Below, piece after piece: positions 49,832 through 58,900 of a stretch of DNA of 64,000 nt. Source of the DNA: Ga0077527 sp964433345 (GTDB taxonomy: Bacteria > Pseudomonadota > Gammaproteobacteria > Burkholderiales > SG8-41). Under the pieces are notes generated by a model. The model did not search any database, had not been told where the DNA came from, and worked only from the letters and a program-made list of their open reading frames with translations. The stretch lies in NCBI GenBank assembly GCA_964433345.1, contig CAYSQJ010000007.1, positions 1-64,000 of the forward strand, in the 5' to 3' direction. How positions within the stretch are numbered: position 1 is the first letter of the stretch; each line of letters begins with the position of its first letter. A program made the translations under genes and the position numbers.

Positions 49832-50680
49832 ATGCGTAAGTATTTGTTTTTAAAGTATATTATTTTGACTCTTGCGCTGCTGCCAGCGTCAGCGGCGCGC
49901 GCGCAGACGCATTGGCAGTTCGATGTGCCCTTTGTGCCGACGCCGTACGTGGTGATCGAGGAAATGCTGCGGCTGGCCGAAGTCACGCCGCGTGATTTCG
50001 TGATGGATCTCGGTTCCGGTGACGGTCGCGTGCTGATCACCGCAGCGAAGATTTTCGGTGCGCGCGGCATCGGCGTAGACCTCGACGGCGACCTTGTCGC
50101 CGAGAGCATCGAGGCGGCGAAGGCTGCCGGCGTTGCCGACCGCGTGCAGTTCCTGCAGCAGGATCTGTTCAAGACCGACCTCAATCAGGCAACGGTGATC
50201 ACGATGTACCTGTTGCCCGGCGTGATGGCGCGCCTGCAGCCGTGGCTGCTCGAACTGAAGCCCGGCACGCGCCTGGTCTCCCATGACTTCCGTCTCGGTG
50301 ACTGGAAACCCGATTTCACAACGCAGATCCGCAAGAACACTTTCCTGTGGATCGTGCCGGCACGGGTCGCCGGCCGCTGGCAGCTGACGATGGATCTCCC
50401 CGGGGGCGGGCACCGGATGAGCCTCGAGCTGCGCCAGAAATACCAGGAGGTCGACGGCTTCGGCCAGTTCAGCGACCGTCATTCGCAGATCTGGGAGCCG
50501 CGACTGTCCGGAGACCGGCTGAGCTTCGTGATCGTCGATGACCGCGACCGCGACAATGAAGCCGCGCTTTATTTCGAAGGACAGATCAAGGGGGATGTCA
50601 TCGAGGGGCAGCTGAGCCGCGGCACGGGGCAGGCCCGTACCCGCCATGCCTGGCGCGCCGAACGGGTGAAGACGCCGTGA
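49832..50680 (+). CDS. Exported SAM-dependent methyltransferase-like protein, paralogue 4 of 6
   Basis: 282 residues from the ATG at 49832. The signal peptide (MRKYLFLKYIILTLALLPASAARAQ) is Lys/Tyr/Phe/Ile-rich, unlike its Ala-rich sisters, because its first codons are an AT-rich element (49836-49869). Then VPFVPTPYVVIEEML, motif I DLGSGDGR (59-66), GVDLDGDLV, ATVITMYLLPGVM, SHDFRLGDW; C-terminal domain from FLWIVPARVAGRW to HAWRAERV. Its stop overlaps the GTG start of paralogue 5. Confidence 0.85.
   Translation: MRKYLFLKYIILTLALLPASAARAQTHWQFDVPFVPTPYVVIEEMLRLAEVTPRDFVMDLGSGDGRVLITAAKIFGARGIGVDLDGDLVAESIEAAKAAGVADRVQFLQQDLFKTDLNQATVITMYLLPGVMARLQPWLLELKPGTRLVSHDFRLGDWKPDFTTQIRKNTFLWIVPARVAGRWQLTMDLPGGGHRMSLELRQKYQEVDGFGQFSDRHSQIWEPRLSGDRLSFVIVDDRDRDNEAALYFEGQIKGDVIEGQLSRGTGQARTRHAWRAERVKTP
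49836..49869 (+). repeat. AT-rich dispersed element, copy 5, inside a coding start
   Basis: GTAAGTATTTGTTTTTAAAG then TATATTATTTTGA. Most of its bases align with copy 3 (26072). It encodes the n- and h-region of the paralogue 4 signal peptide, so the element appears to be part of the gene. Confidence 0.6.
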
Positions 50681-51603
50681 TCCCGGGCGCCGCGAAACGC
50701 ATCCTGCGGCTGTTGCCGGTCGCGGTGTTCTGCTTTCAGGCTGCTTCCGCCCGGGGCTCGGATGTGCCCTATGTTCCGACGCCGATGAACGTTGTGGACG
50801 CGATGCTCAGCCTCGGCGGTGTCGGCCCCGGCGACTTCCTGATCGACCTCGGTTCCGGCGATGGCCGCATCTCGATCCGCGCGGCTACGCGCTTCGGCGT
50901 GCGCGGATTCGGCGTCGACCTCGACGACAGCCTGGTCGCGATGGCGCGCGCCGCGGCGGAAAAGGCGGGTGTCGGCGACAAGGTGAAATTCGAGGCGCGC
51001 AACCTTTTCGACACCGATCTCGGGCAGGCGACGGTGATCACGGCCTACCTGCTCAACTCGGTGAACCTGCGACTGCGCCCGCAGCTGTTTGCCCAGCTGA
51101 AGCCGGGCACCCGCATCGTCACCCATGATTTCGATTTCGGTACCTGGGAGCCCGACCAGAAAATCACCATCGACGTGCCGGACAAGGCCTACGGCCCGCC
51201 GCGCAGCGATATCATGCTGTGGGTGATTCCCGCGGATTTCTCCGGGGTCTGGCAGTGGACCCTGCCCGGCGGCGATGTCCGCCACGAGGCCAGTCTGTCG
51301 CAGAAATTCCAGGTGCTCTACGGTCGTGCCGTGGCCGGGCGACAGCCGGCGCTGCTCGCCGATGCGCGCATCCGCGGCGACACGGTCATCTTCACGCTGG
51401 GTTCTGCGGGCGGCGTGCAGCGTTACAGCGGACGCATCAGCGGCAACACGATCAGCGGAGAGGTGTCGCTGCCCGGGGGCGGGCCGGCCCTGCCGTGGCA
51501 GGCGACGCGGATCAAGGCGGGCAGGATGACTATCAGTGCCGCGGGCCAGGATGTGATGAGTGTCGTGGCCGACGGCGGTTCAAGTTCAATCAAGGAGCGG
51601 TGA
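50677..51603 (+). CDS. Exported SAM-dependent methyltransferase-like protein, paralogue 5 of 6
   Basis: 308 residues from the GTG at 50677, which overlaps the previous stop (GTGA). Signal region RILRLLPVAVFCFQAASARG. DVPYVPTPMNVVDAML, motif I DLGSGDGR (57-64), GVDLDDSLVAMARAAAEKAG, ATVITAYLLNSVN, THDFDFGTW; C-terminal domain from MLWVIPADFSGVW to LPWQATRIK, then a Ser-rich tail. It is the most divergent of the set at the 'YLLP' position (YLLN) and carries a Cys in its signal sequence that does not form a lipobox. Confidence 0.83.
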   Translation: MIPGAAKRILRLLPVAVFCFQAASARGSDVPYVPTPMNVVDAMLSLGGVGPGDFLIDLGSGDGRISIRAATRFGVRGFGVDLDDSLVAMARAAAEKAGVGDKVKFEARNLFDTDLGQATVITAYLLNSVNLRLRPQLFAQLKPGTRIVTHDFDFGTWEPDQKITIDVPDKAYGPPRSDIMLWVIPADFSGVWQWTLPGGDVRHEASLSQKFQVLYGRAVAGRQPALLADARIRGDTVIFTLGSAGGVQRYSGRISGNTISGEVSLPGGGPALPWQATRIKAGRMTISAAGQDVMSVVADGGSSSIKER

Positions 51604-52502
51604 TGAAATTCACGAGCATGATGGGTGGTATCGCAATGCTGGCCGGCAGCCTGTTCGTCCTGCCGGCCTGGTCCCAGGACGGCCGCGGCGACGTGGTGTA
51701 TGTACCCACGCCGCAGATCGTGGTCGACACCATGCTGGAAATGGCCAAGGTCGGGGCCAACGATTACCTGATCGACCTCGGCTCCGGCGACGGCCGCATC
51801 GTGATTACCGCGGCGAGCCGTTTTGGCGCCCGCGGATTCGGCGTCGACCTTGATACCTACCTGCTGAAGCTCGCCAACCAGAACGCAAAGCAGGCCGGCG
51901 TCACCGACAAGGTGCATTTTGTCGAAGAAAACCTGTTCAGGACCGATCTGTCGCGGGCGACGGTGATCACCTCCTACCTGCTGCCGGAAATGAATCTCAA
52001 GCTGCGGCCGAAACTGATGGCGCTGAAGCCGGGCACCCGCATCGTTGCCCACGATTATCATTTCGGCGAGTGGGACCCGGAGGAGCAGCGCGAACTGGTG
52101 GTGCCGGAGAAAAAAGTGGGCACGCCGGGCATCAGCTACGTGTTCTCGTACGTGGTGCCGGCACGGGTGCCCGGCAAGTGGCAGTCGGTGGTCAGCATCA
52201 GCGGCCGCGAGATGCCGATGGAGTTCAGCCTGCAGCAGGAATTCCAGGAAATCGAAGGCAAGGTGGAGATCCGCGACCGCAGCGTAGATCTCCGCGGCCG
52301 CATCCTCGGCGAGCGCATCCGCATGGTCGCCGGCGGGCGGAGCGGAGTTCCGCGGCACGAATTCACCGGCCAGATCGGCGACGGCGTCATCACCGGCAGC
52401 GTGGTCATCGGCGAGGGTGCATCGCGGCAGCAGGCGGCATGGACTGCGAGGCAGATCCAGCGCGGCGAACTGAAGCGGTCCTCGGACGAACCGCAGTCCT
52501 GA
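51603..52502 (+). CDS. Exported SAM-dependent methyltransferase-like protein, paralogue 6 of 6
   Basis: 299 residues, starting on the last base of paralogue 5. Signal peptide MMGGIAMLAGSLFVLPAWSQ. VVYVPTPQIVVDTML, motif I DLGSGDGR (58-65), GVDLDTYLLKLANQNAKQAG, ATVITSYLLPEMNLKLRPKLM, AHDYHFGEW; C-terminal domain from FSYVVPARVPGKW to AAWTARQI with FTGQIGDGVITGS. The 42 bases after the stop carry the APC permease RBS, so the permease probably belongs to the same transcript. Confidence 0.85.
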   Translation: MKFTSMMGGIAMLAGSLFVLPAWSQDGRGDVVYVPTPQIVVDTMLEMAKVGANDYLIDLGSGDGRIVITAASRFGARGFGVDLDTYLLKLANQNAKQAGVTDKVHFVEENLFRTDLSRATVITSYLLPEMNLKLRPKLMALKPGTRIVAHDYHFGEWDPEEQRELVVPEKKVGTPGISYVFSYVVPARVPGKWQSVVSISGREMPMEFSLQQEFQEIEGKVEIRDRSVDLRGRILGERIRMVAGGRSGVPRHEFTGQIGDGVITGSVVIGEGASRQQAAWTARQIQRGELKRSSDEPQS

Positions 52503-52542
52503 TCACCCAAGGGCGCCAGCCGCCCGACCCGGAGGAGACATC

Positions 52543-53883
52543 ATGAGCAAGCAGAATGCGGCTGCACCGCGCCAGACCCTGTCGGTAACCGACGCCTGCG
52601 CGATGATCGTCGGCCTGATCGTCGGTGCAGGCATTTTCGGCACACCGTCGATCGTTGCCGGCGCGGTCGGCGGCGAGGCCACGCTGTACGCGGTGTGGAT
52701 CGCCGGCGGCGTGTTTTCGATCATCGGCGCACTGTGTTACGCGGAACTGGCGACGGCCTTTCCCTCGGCCGGCGGCGAATACCATTTCATCCAGCGCGCC
52801 TTCGGCCGGTCACTGGCCTTCCTCTACGGCTGGGCGCGGATGACGGTGATCGTTGCCGGCTCGATTGCCGTTTTTGCCTATCTCTTCGGCGACTACATGT
52901 CTCGCGTGGTGAACCTCGGTGCGCATTCCTCCGCGATCTGGGCTGCGCTGGTGGTGGTGGTGCTGACTTACGTGAACTATCGCGGCATCCGCGAGGGCAA
53001 GGCCACGCAGAACCTGTTCACGGTGCTGGAGGTGGGCGGACTGGTGCTGATCGTGGTTGCCGGTCTGTTCCTCGCCGCGCCGCCGCAGGCGGCCGCGCCT
53101 GCAGCGGTCGCGGACCAACCCTGGTACATGGGCGCCGGCATCGGTTCGGCGATGATTTTCGTGCTCTTCACCTATGGCGGCTGGAACGATGCCGCCTACA
53201 TCTCCGCCGAAGTGCGTAACCGTGAGCGCAACATGGCGCGCGCGCTGCTGATTGCGATCAGCCTGGTTGCGCTGCTCTATGTGCTGGTCAATGCAGCCTA
53301 TCTGAAGGGTCTTGGTTACGATGCGATGGCGCGCTCCAACGCGGTGGCCGCCGACCTGCTGAAGGCGGTCTGGGGAACCACGGGCGAAAAACTGATCGCG
53401 GTGATGATCGCGATTGCCGCGCTGACCTCGGTCAACGGCTCGATGATCGTCGGTGCGCGCTCCAACTACGCGCTGGGCCGTGACTGGCCGATGCTGTCCT
53501 GGATCGGGCGCTGGGACGATGCCAGCGGCTCGCCGCGCAACGCGATGCTGGCGCAGGGCGCGGTGGCGCTGGCGCTGGTCGGGCTGGGCGCGATCCAGAA
53601 TGCGGGATTCAAGGCACTGATCGAATACTCGCTGCCGGTGTTCTGGGGATTTTTCCTGCTCACCGGGGTCGCGCTGTTCGTGCTGCGGGCGAAGGAGCCC
53701 GATGCGCCGCGGCCGTTCCGGGTGCCGCTGTATCCGCTGCTGCCGGCAGTGTTCGTGCTGGTGTGCGGCTATCTGCTGTATTCGAGCCTGACCTATCACG
53801 GCAGCAATGCGCTGGTCGGGCTGGCGGTGCTGGCCATCGGCGGTGTTGTGCTGCTGGTCGCGCCGATTAAAAAAAGTAATTAA
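52543..53883 (+). CDS. APC-superfamily amino acid permease
   Basis: 446 residues with about 12 TM segments. VTDACAMIVGLIVGAGIFGTPSIVAGAVGG (TM1 with the substrate-binding GAGIF motif), SIIGALCYAELATAFPSAGGEYHFIQRAFG, FVLFTYGGWNDAAYISAEVRNRERN, SVNGSMIVGARSNYALGRD. Related to LAT/AdiC-type and YfnA-like transporters. It imports or exchanges an amino acid or polyamine. It lies 40 bases downstream of the methyltransferase array, with a GGAGGAG RBS, and its final codons (IKKSN) are read from an AT-rich element. Confidence 0.92.
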   Translation: MSKQNAAAPRQTLSVTDACAMIVGLIVGAGIFGTPSIVAGAVGGEATLYAVWIAGGVFSIIGALCYAELATAFPSAGGEYHFIQRAFGRSLAFLYGWARMTVIVAGSIAVFAYLFGDYMSRVVNLGAHSSAIWAALVVVVLTYVNYRGIREGKATQNLFTVLEVGGLVLIVVAGLFLAAPPQAAAPAAVADQPWYMGAGIGSAMIFVLFTYGGWNDAAYISAEVRNRERNMARALLIAISLVALLYVLVNAAYLKGLGYDAMARSNAVAADLLKAVWGTTGEKLIAVMIAIAALTSVNGSMIVGARSNYALGRDWPMLSWIGRWDDASGSPRNAMLAQGAVALALVGLGAIQNAGFKALIEYSLPVFWGFFLLTGVALFVLRAKEPDAPRPFRVPLYPLLPAVFVLVCGYLLYSSLTYHGSNALVGLAVLAIGGVVLLVAPIKKSN

Positions 53884-53906
53884 TAATCAATAGCTTATAT
53901 TGATTC
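53877..53906 (-). repeat. AT-rich dispersed element, copy 6, with an IHF-like site
   Basis: On the minus strand ATATAAGCTATTGATTATTA. On the plus strand AATCAATAGCTTA (53886-53898) fits the IHF consensus WATCAANNNNTTR. It overlaps the permease stop codon and lies 43-55 bases upstream of the htpG heat-shock promoter. Confidence 0.55.
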
Positions 53907-53940
53907 TGCGCGTGACGCGGGAGCGTCGCGCGCGCTGCCG

Positions 53941-53969
53941 CTTGAAAAATGCGGCCGCCGGCCCCAAAT
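53941..53969 (+). promoter_or_regulatory. Sigma-32 (heat-shock) promoter of htpG
   Basis: CTTGAAA (53941-53947), a 14-base spacer, then CCCCAAAT (53962-53969), against the sigma-32 consensus CTTGAAA / CCCCATnT. It lies about 75 bases before the htpG ATG. Confidence 0.85.
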
Positions 53970-54042
53970 CCGGGGCACCGCGATTTTCATGCTTTTTCGC
54001 TTTTTCAATTTCAATTCTTTTTCCGTCATTTCCGGAGAGGCC

Positions 54043-55944
54043 ATGTCCGAGACCACCCAAAAAGAGACGCTGGGCTTCCAGGCCGAGGTCAAGCAACTGC
54101 TGCAGCTGATGATCCACTCGCTGTACAGCAACAAGGAAATTTTCCTGCGTGAACTGGTATCCAATGCATCGGATGCCTGCGACAAGCTGCGCTTCGAGGC
54201 GCTGACCGACAAGGCGCTGCTGGAGAGCGACAGCGAGCTGAAAATCCGCGTGGCCTTCGATCCGAAGGCGCGCACGGTGACGGTGTCCGACAACGGCATC
54301 GGCATGTCGCGGCAGGAAGTCATCGACAACGTCGGCACCATTGCCCGCTCGGGCACCCGCGAATTCCTGTCGAAGCTGACCGGCGACGCGGCGAAGGACG
54401 CCAACCTGATCGGCCAGTTCGGCGTCGGATTTTATTCCGCTTTCGTCGTTGCCGACCGGGTTACGCTGGAGACCCGGCGTGCCGGGCTTACCGCGGAACA
54501 CGGCGTGCGCTGGTCCTCGGACGGCGGCGGCGAATACACGCTGGAAGTCGTCGAGCGCGCCGAGCGCGGCACCACGGTGACGCTGCAGCTGCGTGAAGGC
54601 GAGGACGAGTTCGCCGACGGCACGCGCCTGCGCACGATCCTGCGCAAGTATTCCGATCACATCACGCTGCCGATCGTGATGAAGGAGGAGGAGTGGGACA
54701 AGGATTCAGGCAAGTACCGCACGACCGGCAAGGACGAGACCGTCAACCAGGCGAGCGCGCTGTGGGCGCGCCCCAAATCCGAAATCAGCGAGGAGCAGTA
54801 CGCCGAGTTCTACAAGCATGTCGCGCATGACTTCGAGGCGCCGCTGGCCTGGTCGCACAACAAGGTCGAGGGCCGCAAGGAATACACCCAGCTGCTTTAT
54901 CTTCCGGCGCGCGCGCCCTTCGACCTGTGGGACCGCGAACAGCGCCGCGGCATCAAGCTCTACGTGCGGCGAGTGTTCATCATGGACGATGCCGAGCACC
55001 TGATGCCGCATTACCTGCGCTTCGTGCGCGGCGTCATCGACTCGGCGGATCTGCCGCTGAACGTTTCGCGGGAGATCCTGCAGGAATCGAAGGACATCGA
55101 GGCGATCCGCGCGGGATCGGTCAAGCGCGTGCTGTCGATGATCGAGGACCTGGCGGAGAACCAGAAGGAGAAGTTCGCGACCTTCTGGAAGGAGTTCGGC
55201 AGGGTATTCAAGGAAGGCGTCGGCGAGGATCATGCCAACCGCGAGCGCATTGCCAAACTGCTGCGTTTCGCATCCACGCACAAGGACAGCGCCGACGAGG
55301 AGGTGTCGCTGGTGGAGTACGTCGCGCGCATGAAGCCGGAGCAGGAGAAGATTTACTACGTCACCGCCGAATCCTTCTCTGCGGCGAAGGCCAGTCCGCA
55401 CCTCGAGGTGTTCCGCAGGAAGGGCGTTGAGGTGCTGCTGCTGTCGGAACGCGTCGACGAGTGGATGATGTCCTTCCTCACCGAGTTCGAGGGCAAAAAG
55501 CTGCAGTCGGTGGCGAAGGGTGTGCTTGATCTCGGCAAGCTCGAGGACGAGGCCGAGAAAAAGGCGCAGGAGGCCGCTGCCGCCGAGCACAAGGCGCTGG
55601 TCGAGCGGATCAGGACGGCGCTGGAAGAGCGGGTGAAGGACGTCCGGGTGACCCTGCGCCTGACCGAATCGCCTGCCTGCCTGGTTGCCGACGAGCACGA
55701 CATGAGTGCGAGCCTGCAGCGCATGCTTAAGGCCGCGGGGCAGAAGGTGCCGCTGTCGAAGCCGATCCTCGAGATCAACGCGGGCCATCCGCTGGTGCAG
55801 CGGTTGCAGGCGGAAACCGACGAGGGGCGTTTCGGCGACTTCGCCTCGGTGCTGTTCGACCAGTCGCTGCTCGCCGAGGGCGGCCAGCTCGAGGATCCTG
55901 CCGGATTCGTCCGGCGGCTCAACCAGCTGATGCTGGCGAGCTAG
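54043..55944 (+). CDS. htpG: Molecular chaperone HtpG (Hsp90)
   Basis: 633 residues from the ATG at 54043 (MSETTQKETLGFQAEVKQLLQLMIHSLYSNKEIFLREL); the longer frame upstream is promoter sequence. The N-terminal ATPase has GHKL motifs NASDACDKLRFEAL, DNGIGM, GTIARSGTREFL, GQFGVGFYSAFVVAD. Middle domain LYVRRVFIMDDAEHLMPHYLRFVRGVIDSADLPLNVSREILQES, C-terminal dimerisation region to residue 633. It is ATP-driven and heat-inducible, consistent with the sigma-32 promoter just upstream. Confidence 0.97.
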   Translation: MSETTQKETLGFQAEVKQLLQLMIHSLYSNKEIFLRELVSNASDACDKLRFEALTDKALLESDSELKIRVAFDPKARTVTVSDNGIGMSRQEVIDNVGTIARSGTREFLSKLTGDAAKDANLIGQFGVGFYSAFVVADRVTLETRRAGLTAEHGVRWSSDGGGEYTLEVVERAERGTTVTLQLREGEDEFADGTRLRTILRKYSDHITLPIVMKEEEWDKDSGKYRTTGKDETVNQASALWARPKSEISEEQYAEFYKHVAHDFEAPLAWSHNKVEGRKEYTQLLYLPARAPFDLWDREQRRGIKLYVRRVFIMDDAEHLMPHYLRFVRGVIDSADLPLNVSREILQESKDIEAIRAGSVKRVLSMIEDLAENQKEKFATFWKEFGRVFKEGVGEDHANRERIAKLLRFASTHKDSADEEVSLVEYVARMKPEQEKIYYVTAESFSAAKASPHLEVFRRKGVEVLLLSERVDEWMMSFLTEFEGKKLQSVAKGVLDLGKLEDEAEKKAQEAAAAEHKALVERIRTALEERVKDVRVTLRLTESPACLVADEHDMSASLQRMLKAAGQKVPLSKPILEINAGHPLVQRLQAETDEGRFGDFASVLFDQSLLAEGGQLEDPAGFVRRLNQLMLAS

Positions 55945-55954
55945 CCTTTCCGTC

Positions 55955-58900
55955 TCAACGGTCAGGCAGCCGGTCGGCGAGGTCGCGGAATTCCGTGGCC
56001 CGCACCGGCCGGCCGTAGAAATAGCCCTGCGCCTCGTCGCAGCCGGCCTTGACCAGAAAATCGCGCTGTTCCCGCGTTTCGACGCCTTCGGCGACCACGG
56101 TGATGCCGAGATTGTGGGCGAGGGCGATGATGGCACGCGTCAGCGCGGCGTCGCTGGGATCGGTGGTGACTTCATGGATGAAGGATTGGTCGATCTTCAG
56201 GCGATCGATCGGGAAGCGTTTCAGGTAGGACAGGCTCGAGTAGCCGGTGCCGAAATCGTCCATTGCGATCCGCACGCCGAGCTTCTTGATGCGGCCGAGG
56301 ATTTCCGCCGACTTCTCGACGTCGCTCATCACCATGCTCTCGGTGATTTCGAGTTCCAGCGAGGCGGGCGGCAGGCCGCTTTCCATCAGCGCGCTGCGGA
56401 TGAGCTGGATCAGGTTGTCGTCGCGCAGCTGACGGGCCGACAGGTTGACCGACATCACCAGCGGTGCAAAGCCTGATGCGGCGAAATCGGCCGCCTGCCT
56501 GCAGGCAGTCCGCAGCACCCATTCGCCGACCTGCACGATCTGCCCCGACTGCTCCGCCAGCGGAATGAATTGCGCGGGCGATACCAGGCCGTACTGGGGG
56601 TGCTGCCAGCGGATCAGCGCCTCCGCGCCCACCAGCGCGCCGGAGCCGAGGTCGGCCTGGGGCTGGTAGTGCAGCTGGAACTCCTCGCGCTCGAGCGCGC
56701 GCCGCAGGTTGTTGGTCAGCGTCACCTTGCGCACGATGGCGTCGTTCATGCCGCGGGTATAGAAGCGAGAGGTGTTTTTGCCTTCCTCCTTCGCCTTGTA
56801 CATCGCGACATCGGCGAACTTGAGCAGCTCGTCCGGATCGTCGCCGTCATCGGGGCAGACGCTGATGCCGATGCTGCAGGTCAGGGTGATTTCCTGCTGC
56901 TGTATCGGGATCGGGCGCAGCACGGCGTCGATGATCCGTTGCACTGCATCAGAAATGTCCTCGACGCGCTCCTGGTCGTTGAGCACGATCACGAATTCGT
57001 CGCCGCCGAGTCGTGCCGCGGTGTCGCCCTGGCGGATGTTGGCGGCGAGGCGGTTGCCGGTCAGCTTCAGCACCTGGTCACCGGTGCCGTGTCCGAATCC
57101 ATCGTTGATCATCTTGAAGCCGTCCAGATCGATGAACAGCACCGCCACCTTGGTGCTGCGCCGCCTGGCCTGCATTGCCGCAAGCTGGATACGGTCCATC
57201 AGCAGGCTGCGGTTGGCGAGTCCGGTCAGCAGGTCGTGGGTGGCGCGGCGCTCGAGTTCGAGCAGGTATTTCTTGCTGTCGGTGATGTCGTTCTGCACGC
57301 CGACGTAATGGGTGATCCGCCCCTGGTCATCGCGCACCGGCGCGACGTAGAGTTCATTCCAGAACAGGTCGCCGCTCTTGTGGTAATTGCGCAGCACGAC
57401 CCGCCCCTCGTCGCCGTCGCGGATCAGTGACCGCAGTTTCTCGAGGTCGGCCTGGTTGCGGTCGCTGCCCTGCAGGAAGCGGCAGTTGCGGCCGATGGCC
57501 TCGTCGGCGCGGTATCCGGTGATGCGCTCGAACGCCGGATTGACATAGATGATCGGCTGGTCAGGCTGCTGCTGGTCGGTGATGACGATCGCGTTGGCGC
57601 TGGCCTCAAGCGCGCGTTCCCGCAGCCGCAACGCCTCCTCGTGCGCCCGGCGCAGGTTGATATTGCGGAAGAACACCGACAGGCCGGAGGGTTGGGGATA
57701 GGCATGCACCTCGAACCAGGTCTGCAGCGGCGGGTAGTACTCGATGAAGTTGACCGATTTCTGCTGTTCCCGCGCCAGTTGGTACTGGCGGTGGAATTCG
57801 CTGCCGACCGCCTGCGGGAATTCATCCCAGATGCTCCGGCTGAGGAGTTCGGAGGCGCGGCGATGCAGCAGCTTTTCGGCCTGGGGATTGAGGTAGGTGA
57901 AACGCCATTCACCGTCCAGCGCGAAGAAGGCGTCATCGATGCTTTCGAGGATGCGCTGGGTTTCGCTGCGCGCGGCTGACAGCGCGCTGCTGCGCTCCCG
58001 GCTGATCGACGAGGCCAGCGCAGCAATCGTTGCGAGCAGCGTCACCAGCAGTCCGCCCCACAGCACGGCCGCCGGTGTGCGGGTGCCGACCTGCTGTTCG
58101 ATGCCGGACCGCGAAGCGGCGCGCAGGGTCCAGGTCTGGCCGTAGAGTGTCGCGCTGACCGTGCGCCGGAACAGCGGCTGATGCGGTTTTTCGGAGCCCG
58201 CCTGCACCGGGCTGCGGTAGAGCAGCGCTTCCGCAACCGGCTGGAGGCCGTCATAGATTTCCAGCTCGAAATTCCCGGCATGATCCTGCAGTGTCGCGGT
58301 GATGAATTCCCGGACCCTGATCGGGGCATAGATGTAGCCGCGCAGCGCCGCACGCCGGTTTTCCACGCTGTCCACGGGCAGTCCTTTCCCGTAGTGCGGC
58401 AGGTACATCAGCAGTCCGGGCTGCGCTTCGGCTCCGTTGTCGCGCAGCAGGGTCACCTTCGGCGAGATCACCGTTTTTCCACGGTCCCGTGCCTCGCTCA
58501 TCGCCTGCCGGCGCACGGGATCGGCAAACATGTCGTAACCGAGGGCGCCCCGGGTGCGGGCGTTGTCGGGTTCCAGGTAGACGATCGCGGTGTATTCCTC
58601 GCGCGGGCCGGGTGGCCATATCCTGTAACTGGCAATGTCTTCCCGGCGCACGGCTTCGACATGGCCCTGCAGTTCGGAAGGCTGCAGGCGCTGCGCGTAG
58701 CCCAGCCCCTGTATCCCGGGGTAACGTTCAAGCAGCTGCAGCCCGCCGGCATATGTCCGCCACTCTTCGCGGGACACGACATCCGAGGCCTGCATCAGGG
58801 CGGCGGCACTGAGCAGTGCCTCCTCGTAGTCGGCGAGCCGGGACTTGATGCGGAGTTCAACCTCCGAGACCTGTCCGCTGAAGCGTTCCTCCACCGCATC

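Noticed and set aside
54706..56136. 476-codon minus-strand frame inside htpG
   Set aside because: Antisense shadow of htpG.
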